Assembly: GCA_002733765.1 (NCBI GenBank)
Contig: NVWU01000015.1
Span: 1 to 48,917, forward strand
DNA: 48,917 nucleotides
Direction: 5' to 3'
Source of the DNA: Colwellia sp.
Lineage (GTDB): Bacteria > Pseudomonadota > Gammaproteobacteria > Enterobacterales > Alteromonadaceae
The notes beneath the pieces are model-generated. The model did no database searches. It saw only the letters and a list, made by a program, of their open reading frames with translations, and had not been told where the DNA came from. Below are positions 10,077-19,715 of this stretch, piece by piece. The first letter of the stretch is position 1; each line of letters opens with the position of its first letter. A program made the position numbers and the translations under genes.

Positions 10077-11063
10077 ATGTTAGAACACGTTATTATTTTA
10101 TTAATTGCCCTTGTTGTACTCGTTTGGAGTGCTGATAAGTTTGTATTAGGAGCTTCTTCTTTAGCAAGAAATATTGGTGTTTCTCCAATGATTATTGGTT
10201 TAACTATCGTTGCTATGGGCTCATCAGCCCCAGAAATGATGGTAGCCGCAGCCGCTTCACTGCAGGGGAACCCTGATACTGCCATTGGTAATGCTATTGG
10301 CTCGAATATAACAAATATTGCCTTAGTGCTTGGGCTTACTGTGCTGATAAAACCTTTAGTGGTTTCTTCGTCAACGATTAAACAAGAACTTCCTCTGTTA
10401 CTCATATTAACGATACTTGCCTACTGGATGCTTTCAGATGATTTCTTTAGCTTTCCTGAAGGCCTCGCTTTAATGATCGGTTTTTTTTGCTTTATCTCTA
10501 TTCTATTAATAAAGGCCTTGAAACAGCGCAATAATAATAGCCTTGATGATCCGATGATTATTGAAGCTGAATATGAAATACCTGAAGCGACGAGCACTGC
10601 AAAGTCTATTTTCTGGCTTATTGTCGGTATCAGCCTTTTGGTTTTAAGTGCACACTTCCTTGTAGATTCTGCTGTTTTTATCGCAAAAGCATACGGTATT
10701 AGTGACTTAGTTATTGGCTTAACAGTTATCGCCTTAGGAACAAGTTTACCCGAATTAGCGGCTAGCATTGCCAGTGTAATGAAAAAAGAAGACGATTTAG
10801 CCATGGGTAATATCATTGGTTCAAATATTTTTAATATATTAGCAGTGCTACCGTTTGCTGGTTTAATAGCCCCAGGGCAAATAAACCCCGAAGCATCTTT
10901 TCGAGATGCCCCTGTAATGATTGCCATTACTGGTTTACTATTTATATTGTGTTTTAGTCGAAAGTCTGGATACTTTAGACTTACTCGCGCAAAAGGTGCA
11001 CTATTATTAGTAAGCTTTATTGCTTATCAAATATTACTTTTTAGCCAAACAACTTTTAGCTAA
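10077..11063 (+). CDS. yrbG: calcium/sodium antiporter (YrbG/CaxA type)
   Basis: Inner-membrane exchanger of the CaCA superfamily. The 328-aa protein shows the two inverted alpha repeats typical of the family: A-M-G-S-S-A-P-E-M-M with G-S-N-I-T-N-I (about residues 40-85), and A-L-G-T-S-L-P-E-L-A with G-S-N-I-F-N-I (about 220-260). About ten hydrophobic segments are visible. A TTG-started frame opens at 10065, but GGAG at 10067-10070 is spaced 6 nt from the ATG at 10077, and the length then matches E. coli YrbG (325). It heads the block with kdsD 24 nt downstream, the same order as in E. coli. Transport specificity cannot be read from the sequence. Confidence 0.93.
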   Translation: MLEHVIILLIALVVLVWSADKFVLGASSLARNIGVSPMIIGLTIVAMGSSAPEMMVAAAASLQGNPDTAIGNAIGSNITNIALVLGLTVLIKPLVVSSSTIKQELPLLLILTILAYWMLSDDFFSFPEGLALMIGFFCFISILLIKALKQRNNNSLDDPMIIEAEYEIPEATSTAKSIFWLIVGISLLVLSAHFLVDSAVFIAKAYGISDLVIGLTVIALGTSLPELAASIASVMKKEDDLAMGNIIGSNIFNILAVLPFAGLIAPGQINPEASFRDAPVMIAITGLLFILCFSRKSGYFRLTRAKGALLLVSFIAYQILLFSQTTFS

Positions 11064-11087
11064 ACACTTATTTACTGAATTAGAGCC

Positions 11088-12053
11088 ATGAAAAATTTTA
11101 AACAACTTGCCATAAACGTCATTAACATTGAACAACAAGCTATTATTGAGTTATTGCAATATATTGATGACAGTTTTGAACATGCCTGCCAGTTAATGTT
11201 TAATTGCAAAGGCCGTGTTATCGTTATTGGTATGGGTAAATCTGGCCATATCGGTGGGAAAATAGCAGCCACATTAGCCAGTACCGGTACTCCCGCATTT
11301 TTTGTTCACCCCGGCGAAGCTAGCCATGGTGATTTAGGTATGATCACTAAAGATGATGTTGTGCTAACCATTTCTAATTCAGGTGAAACCGGTGAAGTTT
11401 TAGCCATTATCCCCGTCATTAAACGCATTGGCGCTAAACTTATTGCGATGACAGGTAACACTACGTCTACCTTAGCCAAACTAGCCGACTCTCATGTTTG
11501 TACTAAAATATCAACTGAAGCTTGCCCATTAGGCTTAGCACCTACCTCAAGTACAACGGCCTCTCTTGTCATGGGTGATGCTCTTGCTGTTGCTTTACTT
11601 AATGCTAAAGATTTTACCGCTGATGATTTTGCTTTATCCCACCCCGGCGGTAGCTTAGGTAAACGTTTATTATTATGCTTGAATGATATAATGCACCAAG
11701 GTGAACGCGTACCCGTAGTAAACGAACGAGCACTAATTAAAGAAGCTTTGGTAGAAATGTCTCATAAAGGTTTAGGCATGACCGCTATTGTTAACAATAA
11801 TAAAGAGTTGGTTGGCTTATTCACCGATGGCGACTTACGCCGTATTTTAGATGAAAAAATTGATATTCATCAAGATATTATCTCCTCTGTAATGACAAAA
11901 TCTCCAACGGTTGCACAGCGCAATATGTTAGCTGCACAAGCACTAAACATCATGGAAGATAAAAAAATTAACGGCTTAATTATTGTTAATGAACAACACC
12001 ACCCTATTGGTGCAATGAATATGCATGATTTACTTAGTTCAGGGGTACTTTAA
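11088..12053 (+). CDS. kdsD: D-arabinose 5-phosphate isomerase KdsD
   Basis: KdsD converts ribulose 5-phosphate to arabinose 5-phosphate, the first step to Kdo in the LPS inner core. The 321-aa protein has a SIS domain (residues about 40-175) with V-I-G-M-G-K-S-G-H-I-G-G-K-I-A-A-T, F-F-V-H-P-G-E-A-S-H-G-D-L-G-M and S-N-S-G-E-T-G-E-V motifs, then two CBS domains (about 205-320) with F-T-D-G-D-L-R-R. This matches the E. coli layout (328 aa). Its stop overlaps the kdsC start by one base (TAATG), so translation is coupled. Isomerase paralogues (GutQ, KpsF) share the fold; the lpt context favours KdsD. Confidence 0.95.
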   Translation: MKNFKQLAINVINIEQQAIIELLQYIDDSFEHACQLMFNCKGRVIVIGMGKSGHIGGKIAATLASTGTPAFFVHPGEASHGDLGMITKDDVVLTISNSGETGEVLAIIPVIKRIGAKLIAMTGNTTSTLAKLADSHVCTKISTEACPLGLAPTSSTTASLVMGDALAVALLNAKDFTADDFALSHPGGSLGKRLLLCLNDIMHQGERVPVVNERALIKEALVEMSHKGLGMTAIVNNNKELVGLFTDGDLRRILDEKIDIHQDIISSVMTKSPTVAQRNMLAAQALNIMEDKKINGLIIVNEQHHPIGAMNMHDLLSSGVL

Positions 12054-12622
12054 TGAATAATGTACTGAATACTAGCCTAAATACTTTATATGGCATGGTA
12101 AACGAAAGTGTCTTAGTTAATGCTAAAAAAATAAAACTGCTAGTATGCGATGTAGACGGCGTTTTTTCCGACGGCAGAATCTACTTAGGCAATGACGGAG
12201 AAGAGTTAAAAGCCTTTCATACCAAAGATGGCTTTGGCATAAAAGCACTTGATAATAGTGGTGTCGCTGTCGCCGTTATTACTGGTCGACGCTCAACCAT
12301 TGTTGCCAACCGTATGGCTGCCCTTAATGTTAAGCACATAATTCAAGGCCAAGAAGACAAGCTACCGGCTTTACTAACGTTGGCAAAAGAGCTTGCCATA
12401 AGTCTCGATGAAATTGCTTACATTGGTGATGACATACCAGACTTGCCTTGTATACTACGAGTAGGTTTAGGTATTGCCGTACAGGATGCACATCCGATAG
12501 TTTTAACAAAAGCCGATTACACTACCTTTACTCGGGGAGGTTTTGGCGCAGTGAGAGAAGTGTGTGATTTAATCATGCAATGTCAACATTCTCTTGAAAA
12601 CGCAACAGGCGCTAGTATATGA
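12053..12622 (+). CDS. kdsC: Kdo 8-phosphate phosphatase KdsC
   Basis: HAD-family phosphatase that removes phosphate from Kdo-8-P in the cytoplasm. Motif I D-V-D-G-V-F-S-D-G holds the nucleophile Asp33 and acid/base Asp35. A later I-T-G-R-R-S segment provides the motif II Thr, and G-D-D-I-P-D-L-P is motif III/IV. It is 189 aa, the normal C0-type HAD length with no cap domain, so it probably works as a tetramer. It overlaps kdsD by one base and lptC by four (ATGA), indicating tight operon coupling. Confidence 0.95.
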   Translation: MNNVLNTSLNTLYGMVNESVLVNAKKIKLLVCDVDGVFSDGRIYLGNDGEELKAFHTKDGFGIKALDNSGVAVAVITGRRSTIVANRMAALNVKHIIQGQEDKLPALLTLAKELAISLDEIAYIGDDIPDLPCILRVGLGIAVQDAHPIVLTKADYTTFTRGGFGAVREVCDLIMQCQHSLENATGASI

Positions 12623-13203
12623 CAAGGATAAATTTTTTAGCCTTATTAATTCTCTTATTAGGAGCCATGGCTTATGGCATTATTGAATGGCGTAATTCGC
12701 ACATAACGCCTGACGATAGTATTGAAAATGAATTAACCCCCGATTTTATTGCCGAAGCGCTAAAAAGTGATACTTACACTCAATTAGGGCAACTATCCTA
12801 CTCTGTTGTCGCTGATCGTATGGAACATTACGCTAAACTTGAAGTAACCCACTTTGAATCACCAAATTACATCTTATACCCAAAAAATAACATTCAGACT
12901 AAAAAGAAAAATTATCCATGGAAACTTAGCGCAAAAGAAGCGACACTGTATAAGAATAATAGGGTTATTTTAAACCATCGCGTACACTTAACAGCTACTG
13001 ATGAGAATAGTTTAATACAAGAAATACATTGTAAATATTTAGAGTTAGATTTAAATACTAATATTATCAGTTCAGATCAAACAGTGATGGTACAAGGGAA
13101 AGACTTCACAATGTATGGCTCTGGCTTGATAATTGACTTAAACACCAAACAAATGACACTGACTGAGCATGTACGTACCACTTACAAAAAAAATAATAGC
13201 TAA
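12619..13203 (+). CDS. lptC: LPS export protein LptC
   Basis: LptC is the bitopic inner-membrane protein that receives LPS from LptBFG and passes it to periplasmic LptA. The 194-aa product has one N-terminal transmembrane helix (residues about 5-23, NFLALLILLLGAMAYGIIEW) and a beta-jellyroll periplasmic domain with T-x-F-x-x-P-N-Y and a W-K-L-S-A-K-E-A segment typical of LptC. Sequence conservation in the family is low; position between kdsC and lptA is strong support. Its ATG overlaps the kdsC stop (ATGA). Confidence 0.93.
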   Translation: MTRINFLALLILLLGAMAYGIIEWRNSHITPDDSIENELTPDFIAEALKSDTYTQLGQLSYSVVADRMEHYAKLEVTHFESPNYILYPKNNIQTKKKNYPWKLSAKEATLYKNNRVILNHRVHLTATDENSLIQEIHCKYLELDLNTNIISSDQTVMVQGKDFTMYGSGLIIDLNTKQMTLTEHVRTTYKKNNS

Positions 13204-13210
13204 CTATTTA

Positions 13211-13783
13211 ATGACAATAAAAAAAATCACTCTTGGTATATTACTTACCTCGCTAGTTTTAGGACTCGCAGCGCCTGCTAATGCCGCTAAAAAAGATCTT
13301 AATCAAGAAATAACCATAAAATCTAAACGGCAATCTGCTGACTTAAAAAACAAAATAGCGAGTTATTTAGACGATGTTAGCATTACCCAAGGCTCTATTT
13401 CTATTATTGCTGACATCGTGCAGGTTTATAGTAAAGTTAATGATAAAACGGGTGAGAAGTCTGATATTTATCTTGCAAAAGGCAAGCCTGCTATTTTTAA
13501 ACAACAATTAGAAGATGGCAGTTTAATTAGCTTACAAGCCAATGAAATTAGATATCAACCCGATCAATATACTATTACCGTTTCAGGAAATGCTCAGGTA
13601 AAGCAAGCCGGTAGTAAAATGAGTGGTGATATCATCACTTACAACACCTTAAGTGAAAGGTTAGAGGGACAAAGTAATAACGACGAACACGTTACCACTA
13701 TTTTACAGCCTGCCCAAATAAAAGCCCAACAAGATAATTCTGAACTTAAAAAAAAGAAAGCGAATAACAGTGACAATAAATAA
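13211..13783 (+). CDS. lptA: periplasmic LPS bridge protein LptA
   Basis: LptA polymerises into the periplasmic bridge that carries LPS to LptDE. I chose the ATG at 13211, eight bases after the lptC stop, because it directly opens a signal peptide ([20 protein letters not shown], cleavage near A-N-A-A-K). The earlier in-frame ATG at 13169 would bury that signal behind 14 residues inside lptC. The mature part has the OstA repeats, with [11 protein letters not shown] and [11 protein letters not shown]. It ends in a Lys-rich tail (K-K-K-K-A). Length is 190 aa (E. coli 185). Confidence 0.94.
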   Translation: MTIKKITLGILLTSLVLGLAAPANAAKKDLNQEITIKSKRQSADLKNKIASYLDDVSITQGSISIIADIVQVYSKVNDKTGEKSDIYLAKGKPAIFKQQLEDGSLISLQANEIRYQPDQYTITVSGNAQVKQAGSKMSGDIITYNTLSERLEGQSNNDEHVTTILQPAQIKAQQDNSELKKKKANNSDNK

Positions 13784-13784
13784 C

Positions 13785-14546
13785 ATGGCTCATACGTCTA
13801 TCAAAAATGATAATCTGGCGAAATCTACGCTAATTGCACAAGGTTTATCAAAGTCATATAAAAGTAAACAGGTGGTTAAAAACGTCAGCTTATCTGTTAG
13901 CGCTGGCCAAATAGTTGGCTTACTAGGCCCAAACGGTGCAGGAAAAACCACGTCTTTTTATATGATTGTTGGCTTGGTGCCCAATGATGATGGCAAAATA
14001 ATCCTCAATAACGAAGATGTTACACTTGCCCCTATGCACGAACGAGCGCGTCAAGGTATAGGCTATTTACCACAAGAAGCGTCAATTTTTAGAAAACTTA
14101 CCGTTACCGACAATATTATGGCTATTTTACAAACACGAAAAAGCCTTAATGAACAAGAAAGACAAGAAAAATTAGAACACCTTTTAGAAGAATTTAATAT
14201 CTGCCATATCAAAGACAACTTAGGTATGAGCTTATCTGGTGGTGAAAGACGCCGAGTAGAAATTGCCCGAGCACTTGCCGCAGAGCCAAAATTTATCTTA
14301 CTTGACGAACCCTTTGCCGGGGTTGATCCTATCTCAGTAGGTGATATCAAAAAAATAATAATTCACCTCAAAGAGCGTGGTATTGGTATACTTATAACCG
14401 ATCATAACGTGCGTGAAACGCTTGATGTTTGTGAGCATGCTTATATAGTGAGCCATGGCGAAATCATCGCTGAAGGTGATGCGGATCAAATTCTTGCAAA
14501 TCAAAAGGTAAGAGATGTATACCTCGGTGAACAATTCACGCTATAG
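13785..14546 (+). CDS. lptB: LPS export ABC ATPase LptB
   Basis: LptB energises LPS extraction by LptFG. Walker A is G-P-N-G-A-G-K-T-T, the Q-loop lies in Y-L-P-Q-E-A-S, the signature is [10 protein letters not shown], Walker B is [13 protein letters not shown], and the switch His follows in I-T-D-H-N-V. I start it at ATG 13785, two bases after the lptA stop (253 aa). A GTG at 13770 inside lptA is an alternative. Either way there is a short N-terminal extension of about 12 residues relative to E. coli (241 aa). Confidence 0.95.
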   Translation: MAHTSIKNDNLAKSTLIAQGLSKSYKSKQVVKNVSLSVSAGQIVGLLGPNGAGKTTSFYMIVGLVPNDDGKIILNNEDVTLAPMHERARQGIGYLPQEASIFRKLTVTDNIMAILQTRKSLNEQERQEKLEHLLEEFNICHIKDNLGMSLSGGERRRVEIARALAAEPKFILLDEPFAGVDPISVGDIKKIIIHLKERGIGILITDHNVRETLDVCEHAYIVSHGEIIAEGDADQILANQKVRDVYLGEQFTL

Positions 14547-14637
14547 TTAGTACATACAAGGGCAGCTTAAGCTATGCTGATTATTGAGCAAGCAAAGTTG
14601 ATCAATGCAATAAACAAATAGGATGTACATAAGGTAG

Positions 14638-16152
14638 ATGCGACCAACTCTGCAACTCCGTATAGGACAACAACTAACCATGACGCCACAACTGCAACAA
14701 GCTATTAAGCTGCTGCAGTTATCAACGTTAGAACTTCAACAAGAAATTCAAGAAGTCCTTGAAAGCAACCCTTTGCTTGAAGTTAATGAAGAACAAACAG
14801 TGGATTCAAATAGTAATTCTGCCGATAACCTAGAAGAAGCTTTTTCTACCGTCGTAACTGATGCGCCAAAAGAAGTGACTGATGGCACAGAGGACGCCAA
14901 GGCAACGATTGATGAAATAAGTACCACTGAAGCGATGGAAAAAAATGAAATCCCTGAAGAATTAAACATCGATACTACATGGGAAGACAGCTATAGCGCA
15001 GGTGTATCTAATACGGGAGCTGTCAGTAGCCCCAGTGAAGATTATACCTACCAAGGTGAAACCACTGACTCAATTCAAGATCACTTACTTTGGCAAATGC
15101 AATTAACGCCATTTTCTGACACCGATAGAACCATCGCTATCGCTATTATTGAAGCCGTTGATGATGCAGGCTACCTAACAGTTTCATGTGAAGATATTTT
15201 AGAAAGTGTCGGTATTGAAAGCCTTGAATTAGATGAAGTAGAAGCGGTATTGAAACGTATTAATGTTTTTGATCCTATCGGTGTAGCCGCTCCCTCCATT
15301 GCTGATTGTTTGTTAATTCAGCTAAATCAATTTGACGCTAGTACCCCATTCTTAAAAGAAAGTAAATTAATTATCAGCGAACATATTGATTTACTTGGTA
15401 ATCGAGATTACCGCCAACTGATGCGCAAAACACGCCTTAAAGAAGATCAATTACGCGAAGTAATGCGTTTAATTCAAAGTTTAAACCCTCGCCCTGGCGA
15501 TACCGTCATTAAGGGCAACAATCAATATGTTATTCCCGATGTAACCGTTGAAAAGAAAAATGGTCGTTGGATTGTCGAATTAAACTCTGACACAGCCCCC
15601 AAATTATCAATCAATCAACAATACGCCGCAATGACAAAAACGACCAAATCATCAAGTGGCGACGGGCAGTTTATTCGAGCAAACTTGCAAGAAGCTAAGT
15701 GGTTTATAAAAAGCTTAGAGTCACGTAACGATACTTTACTAAAAGTATCAAACTGCATTGTACAACGCCAACAAGGCTTTTTAGAGCATGGGGCAGAGGC
15801 AATGCGACCGATGGTATTAAATGATATTGCTGAAGCAGTAGAGATGCATGAATCTACCATATCTCGTGTAACGACTAATAAGTATATGCATACGCCAAGA
15901 GGAATTTTTGAATTAAAATATTTTTTCTCAAGCCATGTCAGTACTGAAAATGGTGGCGAATGTTCATCCACTGCGATTCGATCACTCATTAAAAAACTCA
16001 TTTTAGCGGAAACACCTGCTAAACCGCTAAGTGATAGTAAAATGGCCACATTATTGGCCGAGCAGGGAATTAACGTTGCTAGACGTACAATAGCCAAATA
16101 TCGAGAGTCTTTGTCTATTCCTCCATCAAATCAACGTAAGAGTTTACTCTAA
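14638..16152 (+). CDS. rpoN: RNA polymerase sigma-54 factor RpoN
   Basis: Sigma-54 directs RNA polymerase to -24/-12 promoters that need enhancer-binding ATPases. The N-terminal region I is glutamine/leucine-rich ([20 protein letters not shown]), region II (residues about 50-150) is acidic and low-complexity, the core-binding domain follows, and the RpoN box [10 protein letters not shown] is at residues 481-490 near the end. Length 504 aa (E. coli 477); the extra length lies in the acidic linker. It follows lptB by 91 bp, as in E. coli, so it may be transcribed with lptAB or separately. Confidence 0.97.
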   Translation: MRPTLQLRIGQQLTMTPQLQQAIKLLQLSTLELQQEIQEVLESNPLLEVNEEQTVDSNSNSADNLEEAFSTVVTDAPKEVTDGTEDAKATIDEISTTEAMEKNEIPEELNIDTTWEDSYSAGVSNTGAVSSPSEDYTYQGETTDSIQDHLLWQMQLTPFSDTDRTIAIAIIEAVDDAGYLTVSCEDILESVGIESLELDEVEAVLKRINVFDPIGVAAPSIADCLLIQLNQFDASTPFLKESKLIISEHIDLLGNRDYRQLMRKTRLKEDQLREVMRLIQSLNPRPGDTVIKGNNQYVIPDVTVEKKNGRWIVELNSDTAPKLSINQQYAAMTKTTKSSSGDGQFIRANLQEAKWFIKSLESRNDTLLKVSNCIVQRQQGFLEHGAEAMRPMVLNDIAEAVEMHESTISRVTTNKYMHTPRGIFELKYFFSSHVSTENGGECSSTAIRSLIKKLILAETPAKPLSDSKMATLLAEQGINVARRTIAKYRESLSIPPSNQRKSLL

Positions 16153-16190
16153 AACTTAATATCTGTATTTACCTTATAAGGGGCATCCAT

Positions 16191-16478
16191 ATGCAAATTA
16201 ATCTTACCGGCCACCATGTAGACGTGACTTCATCATTACGCCAATACGTCGATACTAAATTTGCCAAACTAGAACGACATTTCGATCATATTAATAATGT
16301 ACACGTTGTCTTAACCGTAGAAAAACTAGACCAAAAGGCTGAAGCAACTGTTCATATGAATGGCACAGAAATTTTTGCCTCTTCAACGAATACAGATATG
16401 TACGCTTCTATTGATACCTTAGTTGATAAATTAGATCGCCAGGTACTCAAATATAAAGGCAAAATTTCACAACATTAA
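16191..16478 (+). CDS. hpf: ribosome hibernation promoting factor (short HPF)
   Basis: Binds the 30S decoding centre and helps form inactive 100S ribosomes in stationary phase. The 95-aa protein is the short HPF type with no C-terminal dimerisation domain. It opens with M-Q-I-N-L-T-G-H-H-V-D-V-T and has the conserved Y-V-x-x-K-x-x-K-L-E-R-H-F and A-S-I-D-x-L-V-D-K-L-D-R-Q-V-L-K-Y-K. It lies 38 bp after rpoN, the standard order. Confidence 0.95.
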   Translation: MQINLTGHHVDVTSSLRQYVDTKFAKLERHFDHINNVHVVLTVEKLDQKAEATVHMNGTEIFASSTNTDMYASIDTLVDKLDRQVLKYKGKISQH

Positions 16479-16504
16479 CACCATAAAAAACACTACATAA
16501 AATT

Positions 16505-16957
16505 ATGACACTACAAGATATCCTAACACTAGACTGCACTCAATGTGCAGTCCCTGCTAGCAGTAAAAAACGTATTCTGGAACAAATTTGTCGACTGGCT
16601 GCCGAAAAAATAGGTAGCTGTAATGCAAGTGACTTATTAGAGAGCATACTTAATAGAGAAAAAATGGGCAGTACTGGCATAGGGAATGGTATTGCCATAC
16701 CTCATGGCAGATTAAGTAACACCGACAAAGCGATGGCAGTCTTATTAACAACCGAAAAAGCCATTGATTTCGACGCGATAGACAACAAAGCCGTTGATAT
16801 TTTTATTTGTTTATTTGTTCCTCAAAATAGCACCCAAGAACACCTAAATACTTTACAAAGCATTGCGCAATTATTCAGTGATAGAAAAACGGCCAAACAA
16901 GTACGTAAATGCACGGACAACCAGCAACTGTTCAACTTTATCCAACAAAATCATTAA
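16505..16957 (+). CDS. ptsN: PTS IIA-Ntr protein PtsN
   Basis: EIIA-Ntr is the output protein of the nitrogen phosphotransferase branch; it regulates potassium transport and other targets in E. coli. The phosphorylated His67 lies in G-I-G-N-G-I-A-I-P-H-G-R. Length 150 aa (E. coli 163). The gene is 26 bp after hpf and precedes rapZ and npr, forming the conserved rpoN-associated cluster. Confidence 0.95.
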   Translation: MTLQDILTLDCTQCAVPASSKKRILEQICRLAAEKIGSCNASDLLESILNREKMGSTGIGNGIAIPHGRLSNTDKAMAVLLTTEKAIDFDAIDNKAVDIFICLFVPQNSTQEHLNTLQSIAQLFSDRKTAKQVRKCTDNQQLFNFIQQNH

Positions 16958-17034
16958 GCGATAAGTTTATAGTGACGAGTTGATCATCTCGCATCATTCG
17001 ACACCATTAGCTCGCTACTCGGAAACTTATACGT

Positions 17035-17901
17035 ATGAAACTTATTATTGTTAGTGGTCGTTCTGGCTCAGGTAAATCAGTAGCGCTAAGAGTATTAGAA
17101 GATCTAGGCTATTACTGCGTAGACAACATACCCATTAACTTATTACCGGCACTAACTCACACCGTCATTAATGACTATGAGAATGTTGCCGTCAGCTTAG
17201 ATGTACGTAACCTACCCAAAGATCCCAAAGATATTCCTGAAATTATTGAATATCTTCCTAATGCTGTCGAAGTTAGCACGCTTTATTTAGATGCCGATGA
17301 TAACGACCTTATTCGTCGATTTAGCGAAACTCGTCGTTTACATCCTTTAATCAAAAAAAATATAGCACTTGATCAAGCTATTGCGTTAGAAAAAGAATTA
17401 TTAGTCCCTATTTCAACCAATGCAGATTTATACATTAATACTAGCCAACTAACTCCACATCAATTAGCGGATTTAGTTCGAGAGCGTATTCTTGGTAAAA
17501 AAACAGGTTCAATGGTTTTAGTTTTTGAATCATTTGGCTTTAAACATGGTATACCTGCCGATGCTGATTATGTTTTTGATGCTCGGTTTTTGCCAAATCC
17601 CTTTTGGGAGAAAGAACTCAAACCTTATACCGGCTTAGACCAGTCAGTAAAAGATTTCCTTGCCAGCCAACCGATAGTAACCAAGTTTATTTGGCAAATT
17701 AATAGTTTTATGATGACTTGGTTGCCACATTTAGAACGTAACAATCGTAGCTATGTCACCATCGCTATTGGTTGTACTGGCGGTAAACATAGATCAGTTT
17801 ATATCGCCGAACTATTGGCAAGTAACTTTCGTAAAGAGCAAAAAGACGTGCAAACTCATCACCGAGATATTGACAAAACAAAACAAGTGCCGATTCTATG
17901 A
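17035..17901 (+). CDS. rapZ: RNase adapter protein RapZ
   Basis: RapZ is a nucleotide-binding RNA-binding protein that in E. coli presents the GlmZ small RNA to RNase E, tuning glucosamine-6-P synthesis. Walker A is S-G-R-S-G-S-G-K-S (residues 7-15). The C-terminal domain has the family hallmark G-C-T-G-G-K-H-R-S-V-Y near residues 245-255 and an R-x-x-P-N-P-F-W segment near 190. Length 288 aa (E. coli 284). The C-terminus is Lys/Arg-poor compared with the E. coli RNA-binding tail, so GlmZ-type activity is inferred only. Its stop overlaps npr (ATGA). Confidence 0.95.
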   Translation: MKLIIVSGRSGSGKSVALRVLEDLGYYCVDNIPINLLPALTHTVINDYENVAVSLDVRNLPKDPKDIPEIIEYLPNAVEVSTLYLDADDNDLIRRFSETRRLHPLIKKNIALDQAIALEKELLVPISTNADLYINTSQLTPHQLADLVRERILGKKTGSMVLVFESFGFKHGIPADADYVFDARFLPNPFWEKELKPYTGLDQSVKDFLASQPIVTKFIWQINSFMMTWLPHLERNNRSYVTIAIGCTGGKHRSVYIAELLASNFRKEQKDVQTHHRDIDKTKQVPIL

Positions 17902-18197
17902 TCATAAAGCAAAATAGTGATTCAAGCATGGTCACCAAAGAATTAACGATTATTAATAAGTTAGGCCTACATGCCAGAGCCGCCAGTAAACTAGCACAGC
18001 TTTGCCAACAATTTAGCGCAGTAATCACGCTAGAGTTAGAGGGAAAAGAAGCTGATGCCAGTAGTATCATGGCTATTATGCTACTCGCTGGTGGGCAAGG
18101 AAAAACGGTAAAAGTCAGCGCGCAAGGCGTTGATGCTCCGCAAGCATTACAAGCGATTAGCCAATTAATATCTGATAAATTTGATGAAGGTGAGTAA
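17898..18197 (+). CDS. ptsO: nitrogen PTS phosphocarrier NPr
   Basis: HPr-like carrier that passes phosphate from EI-Ntr to PtsN. The active-site motif is G-L-H-A-R-A-A-S, with phosphorylated His25 (His15 if the start is the ATG at 17928). The ATGA overlap with rapZ supports the longer 99-aa form. The shorter 89-aa form aligns better with E. coli NPr (90 aa) and begins MVTKELTIINKLGLHAR. I cannot decide between them. It is last in the rpoN-hpf-ptsN-rapZ-npr cluster. Confidence 0.92.
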   Translation: MIIKQNSDSSMVTKELTIINKLGLHARAASKLAQLCQQFSAVITLELEGKEADASSIMAIMLLAGGQGKTVKVSAQGVDAPQALQAISQLISDKFDEGE

Positions 18198-18295
18198 CAA
18201 CAAGGTAACAAAAAACTGCTAAAATCACTAACTTACGATAAGCTAATGTAAGTTAATCACTTATCATGTAAACACAGCCAATATTTGTAATATTT

Positions 18296-19654
18296 ATGCC
18301 TGAAATTTTAGAACAAGAAAACATTCATCAAACACTACATCAAGTCAATGAAGCACTTGATAATGGTATGTTTGTTTATGTGCGTAAGTTATTACAAGGC
18401 ATCACAGCTTATGATTTAGCTTTGATTCTTCAATCTTCAACGGCGAGAAATCGTCCGGTTTTATGGCAACTCATTGAGGTAGAACACCACGGCGAAGTAC
18501 TAGAAGAACTCAATGAAGAAGTGCGTAAGGGTATTTTACAAAGTATGCGACCTGAAAAACTGGCCGCTGTTGCTGAAGGCATGGATGTCGATGATATTGC
18601 CGAAGTATTACGTACTCTGCCGGACGGTGTTTACCGTAAAGTTCTCAACTCAATGGACTCGCAAGATAGAAGTCGAGTAGAAACTGCACTGTCTTATGAA
18701 GAAGACACTGCAGGCGGTATCATGAACACTGATACCATTACTTTGCGTCCGGATGTTAGTGTTGATGTGGTATTACGTTACTTACGTTTAAAAGGACAGT
18801 TACCCGAAGCGACAGACTCTTTTTATGTCGTTGACAAAAATAATTTTTTTATTGGTGCTATATCACTAGCAGCGATAGTAACAGCTCAGCCAGACATTAT
18901 CATTTCAACCCTGATTAATGCAGAAGTAGAAGCGGTTCAAGCCGATATGGATGAGCAAGATGTGGCACAGTTATTTGAACGTCATGATTGGTTTTCAGCC
19001 CCTATCGTCGATCAAAACGGACATTTACTTGGTCGTATAACCATAGATGATGTTATTGATATTATTCGTGAAAATGCCGAACATTCTATGATGAGTATGG
19101 CCGGTTTAGATGATGAAGCCGATACCTTCGCCCCGGTAATAAAAAGCACTAAACAACGCACACTATGGTTAGGCGTAAATCTAATCACCGCTTTATTAGC
19201 GGTAGCAGTTACCAGTATGTTTGAAGGTATTTTTCAACAATTAGCTATTTTAGCGGTATTAAACTCACTGGTACCAAGTATGGGTGGCGTTGCAGGTAAT
19301 CAAACATTAACGCTTGTTATCCGAGGTATGGCACTAGGCCACGTTGGAGACAGTAACGCTCGAGCATTACTCTACAAAGAAGTCGCTATTGGTTTTCTTA
19401 ATGGCATCATCTGGGCACTACTAATCGCCACTTTTGTCTCCATCTGGAAGCAAGATTTAATGTTAGGTGGTGTGATAGCTTTTGCCATGCTAATGAATAT
19501 GACTGCCGCAGGGTTAGCAGGAGTATCTATACCGTTAATGTTAAAACGCCTTAACATTGACCCAGCTTTAGCCGGTAGTGTTATTATCACTACCGTCACT
19601 GATGTTGTAGGAATTTTTGCCTTTTTGGGTACCGCAACTCTTTTATTAACGTAA
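18296..19654 (+). CDS. mgtE: magnesium transporter MgtE
   Basis: MgtE is a Mg2+-gated inner-membrane channel. The 452-aa protein has the cytosolic MgtE N domain (residues about 35-135), two CBS domains (about 140-255, with A-G-G-I-M-N-T-D and L-G-R-I-T-I-D-D-V), a plug helix and five transmembrane segments from about 285. The pore signature A-G-N-Q-T-L occurs in M-G-G-V-A-G-N-Q-T. It lies 98 bp after npr with no obvious ribosome binding site. Gammaproteobacteria often have it next to npr. Confidence 0.95.
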   Translation: MPEILEQENIHQTLHQVNEALDNGMFVYVRKLLQGITAYDLALILQSSTARNRPVLWQLIEVEHHGEVLEELNEEVRKGILQSMRPEKLAAVAEGMDVDDIAEVLRTLPDGVYRKVLNSMDSQDRSRVETALSYEEDTAGGIMNTDTITLRPDVSVDVVLRYLRLKGQLPEATDSFYVVDKNNFFIGAISLAAIVTAQPDIIISTLINAEVEAVQADMDEQDVAQLFERHDWFSAPIVDQNGHLLGRITIDDVIDIIRENAEHSMMSMAGLDDEADTFAPVIKSTKQRTLWLGVNLITALLAVAVTSMFEGIFQQLAILAVLNSLVPSMGGVAGNQTLTLVIRGMALGHVGDSNARALLYKEVAIGFLNGIIWALLIATFVSIWKQDLMLGGVIAFAMLMNMTAAGLAGVSIPLMLKRLNIDPALAGSVIITTVTDVVGIFAFLGTATLLLT

Positions 19655-19715
19655 GAAAAGCAACGAGCTAGAAGCTATCTTCGGTACTCGTCACAAATCA
19701 CTCAAAACTGCACTG

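Noticed and set aside
13169..13210. Earlier ATG for lptA
   Set aside because: It would place 14 residues before the signal peptide and overlap lptC; the ATG at 13211 directly begins the signal sequence.
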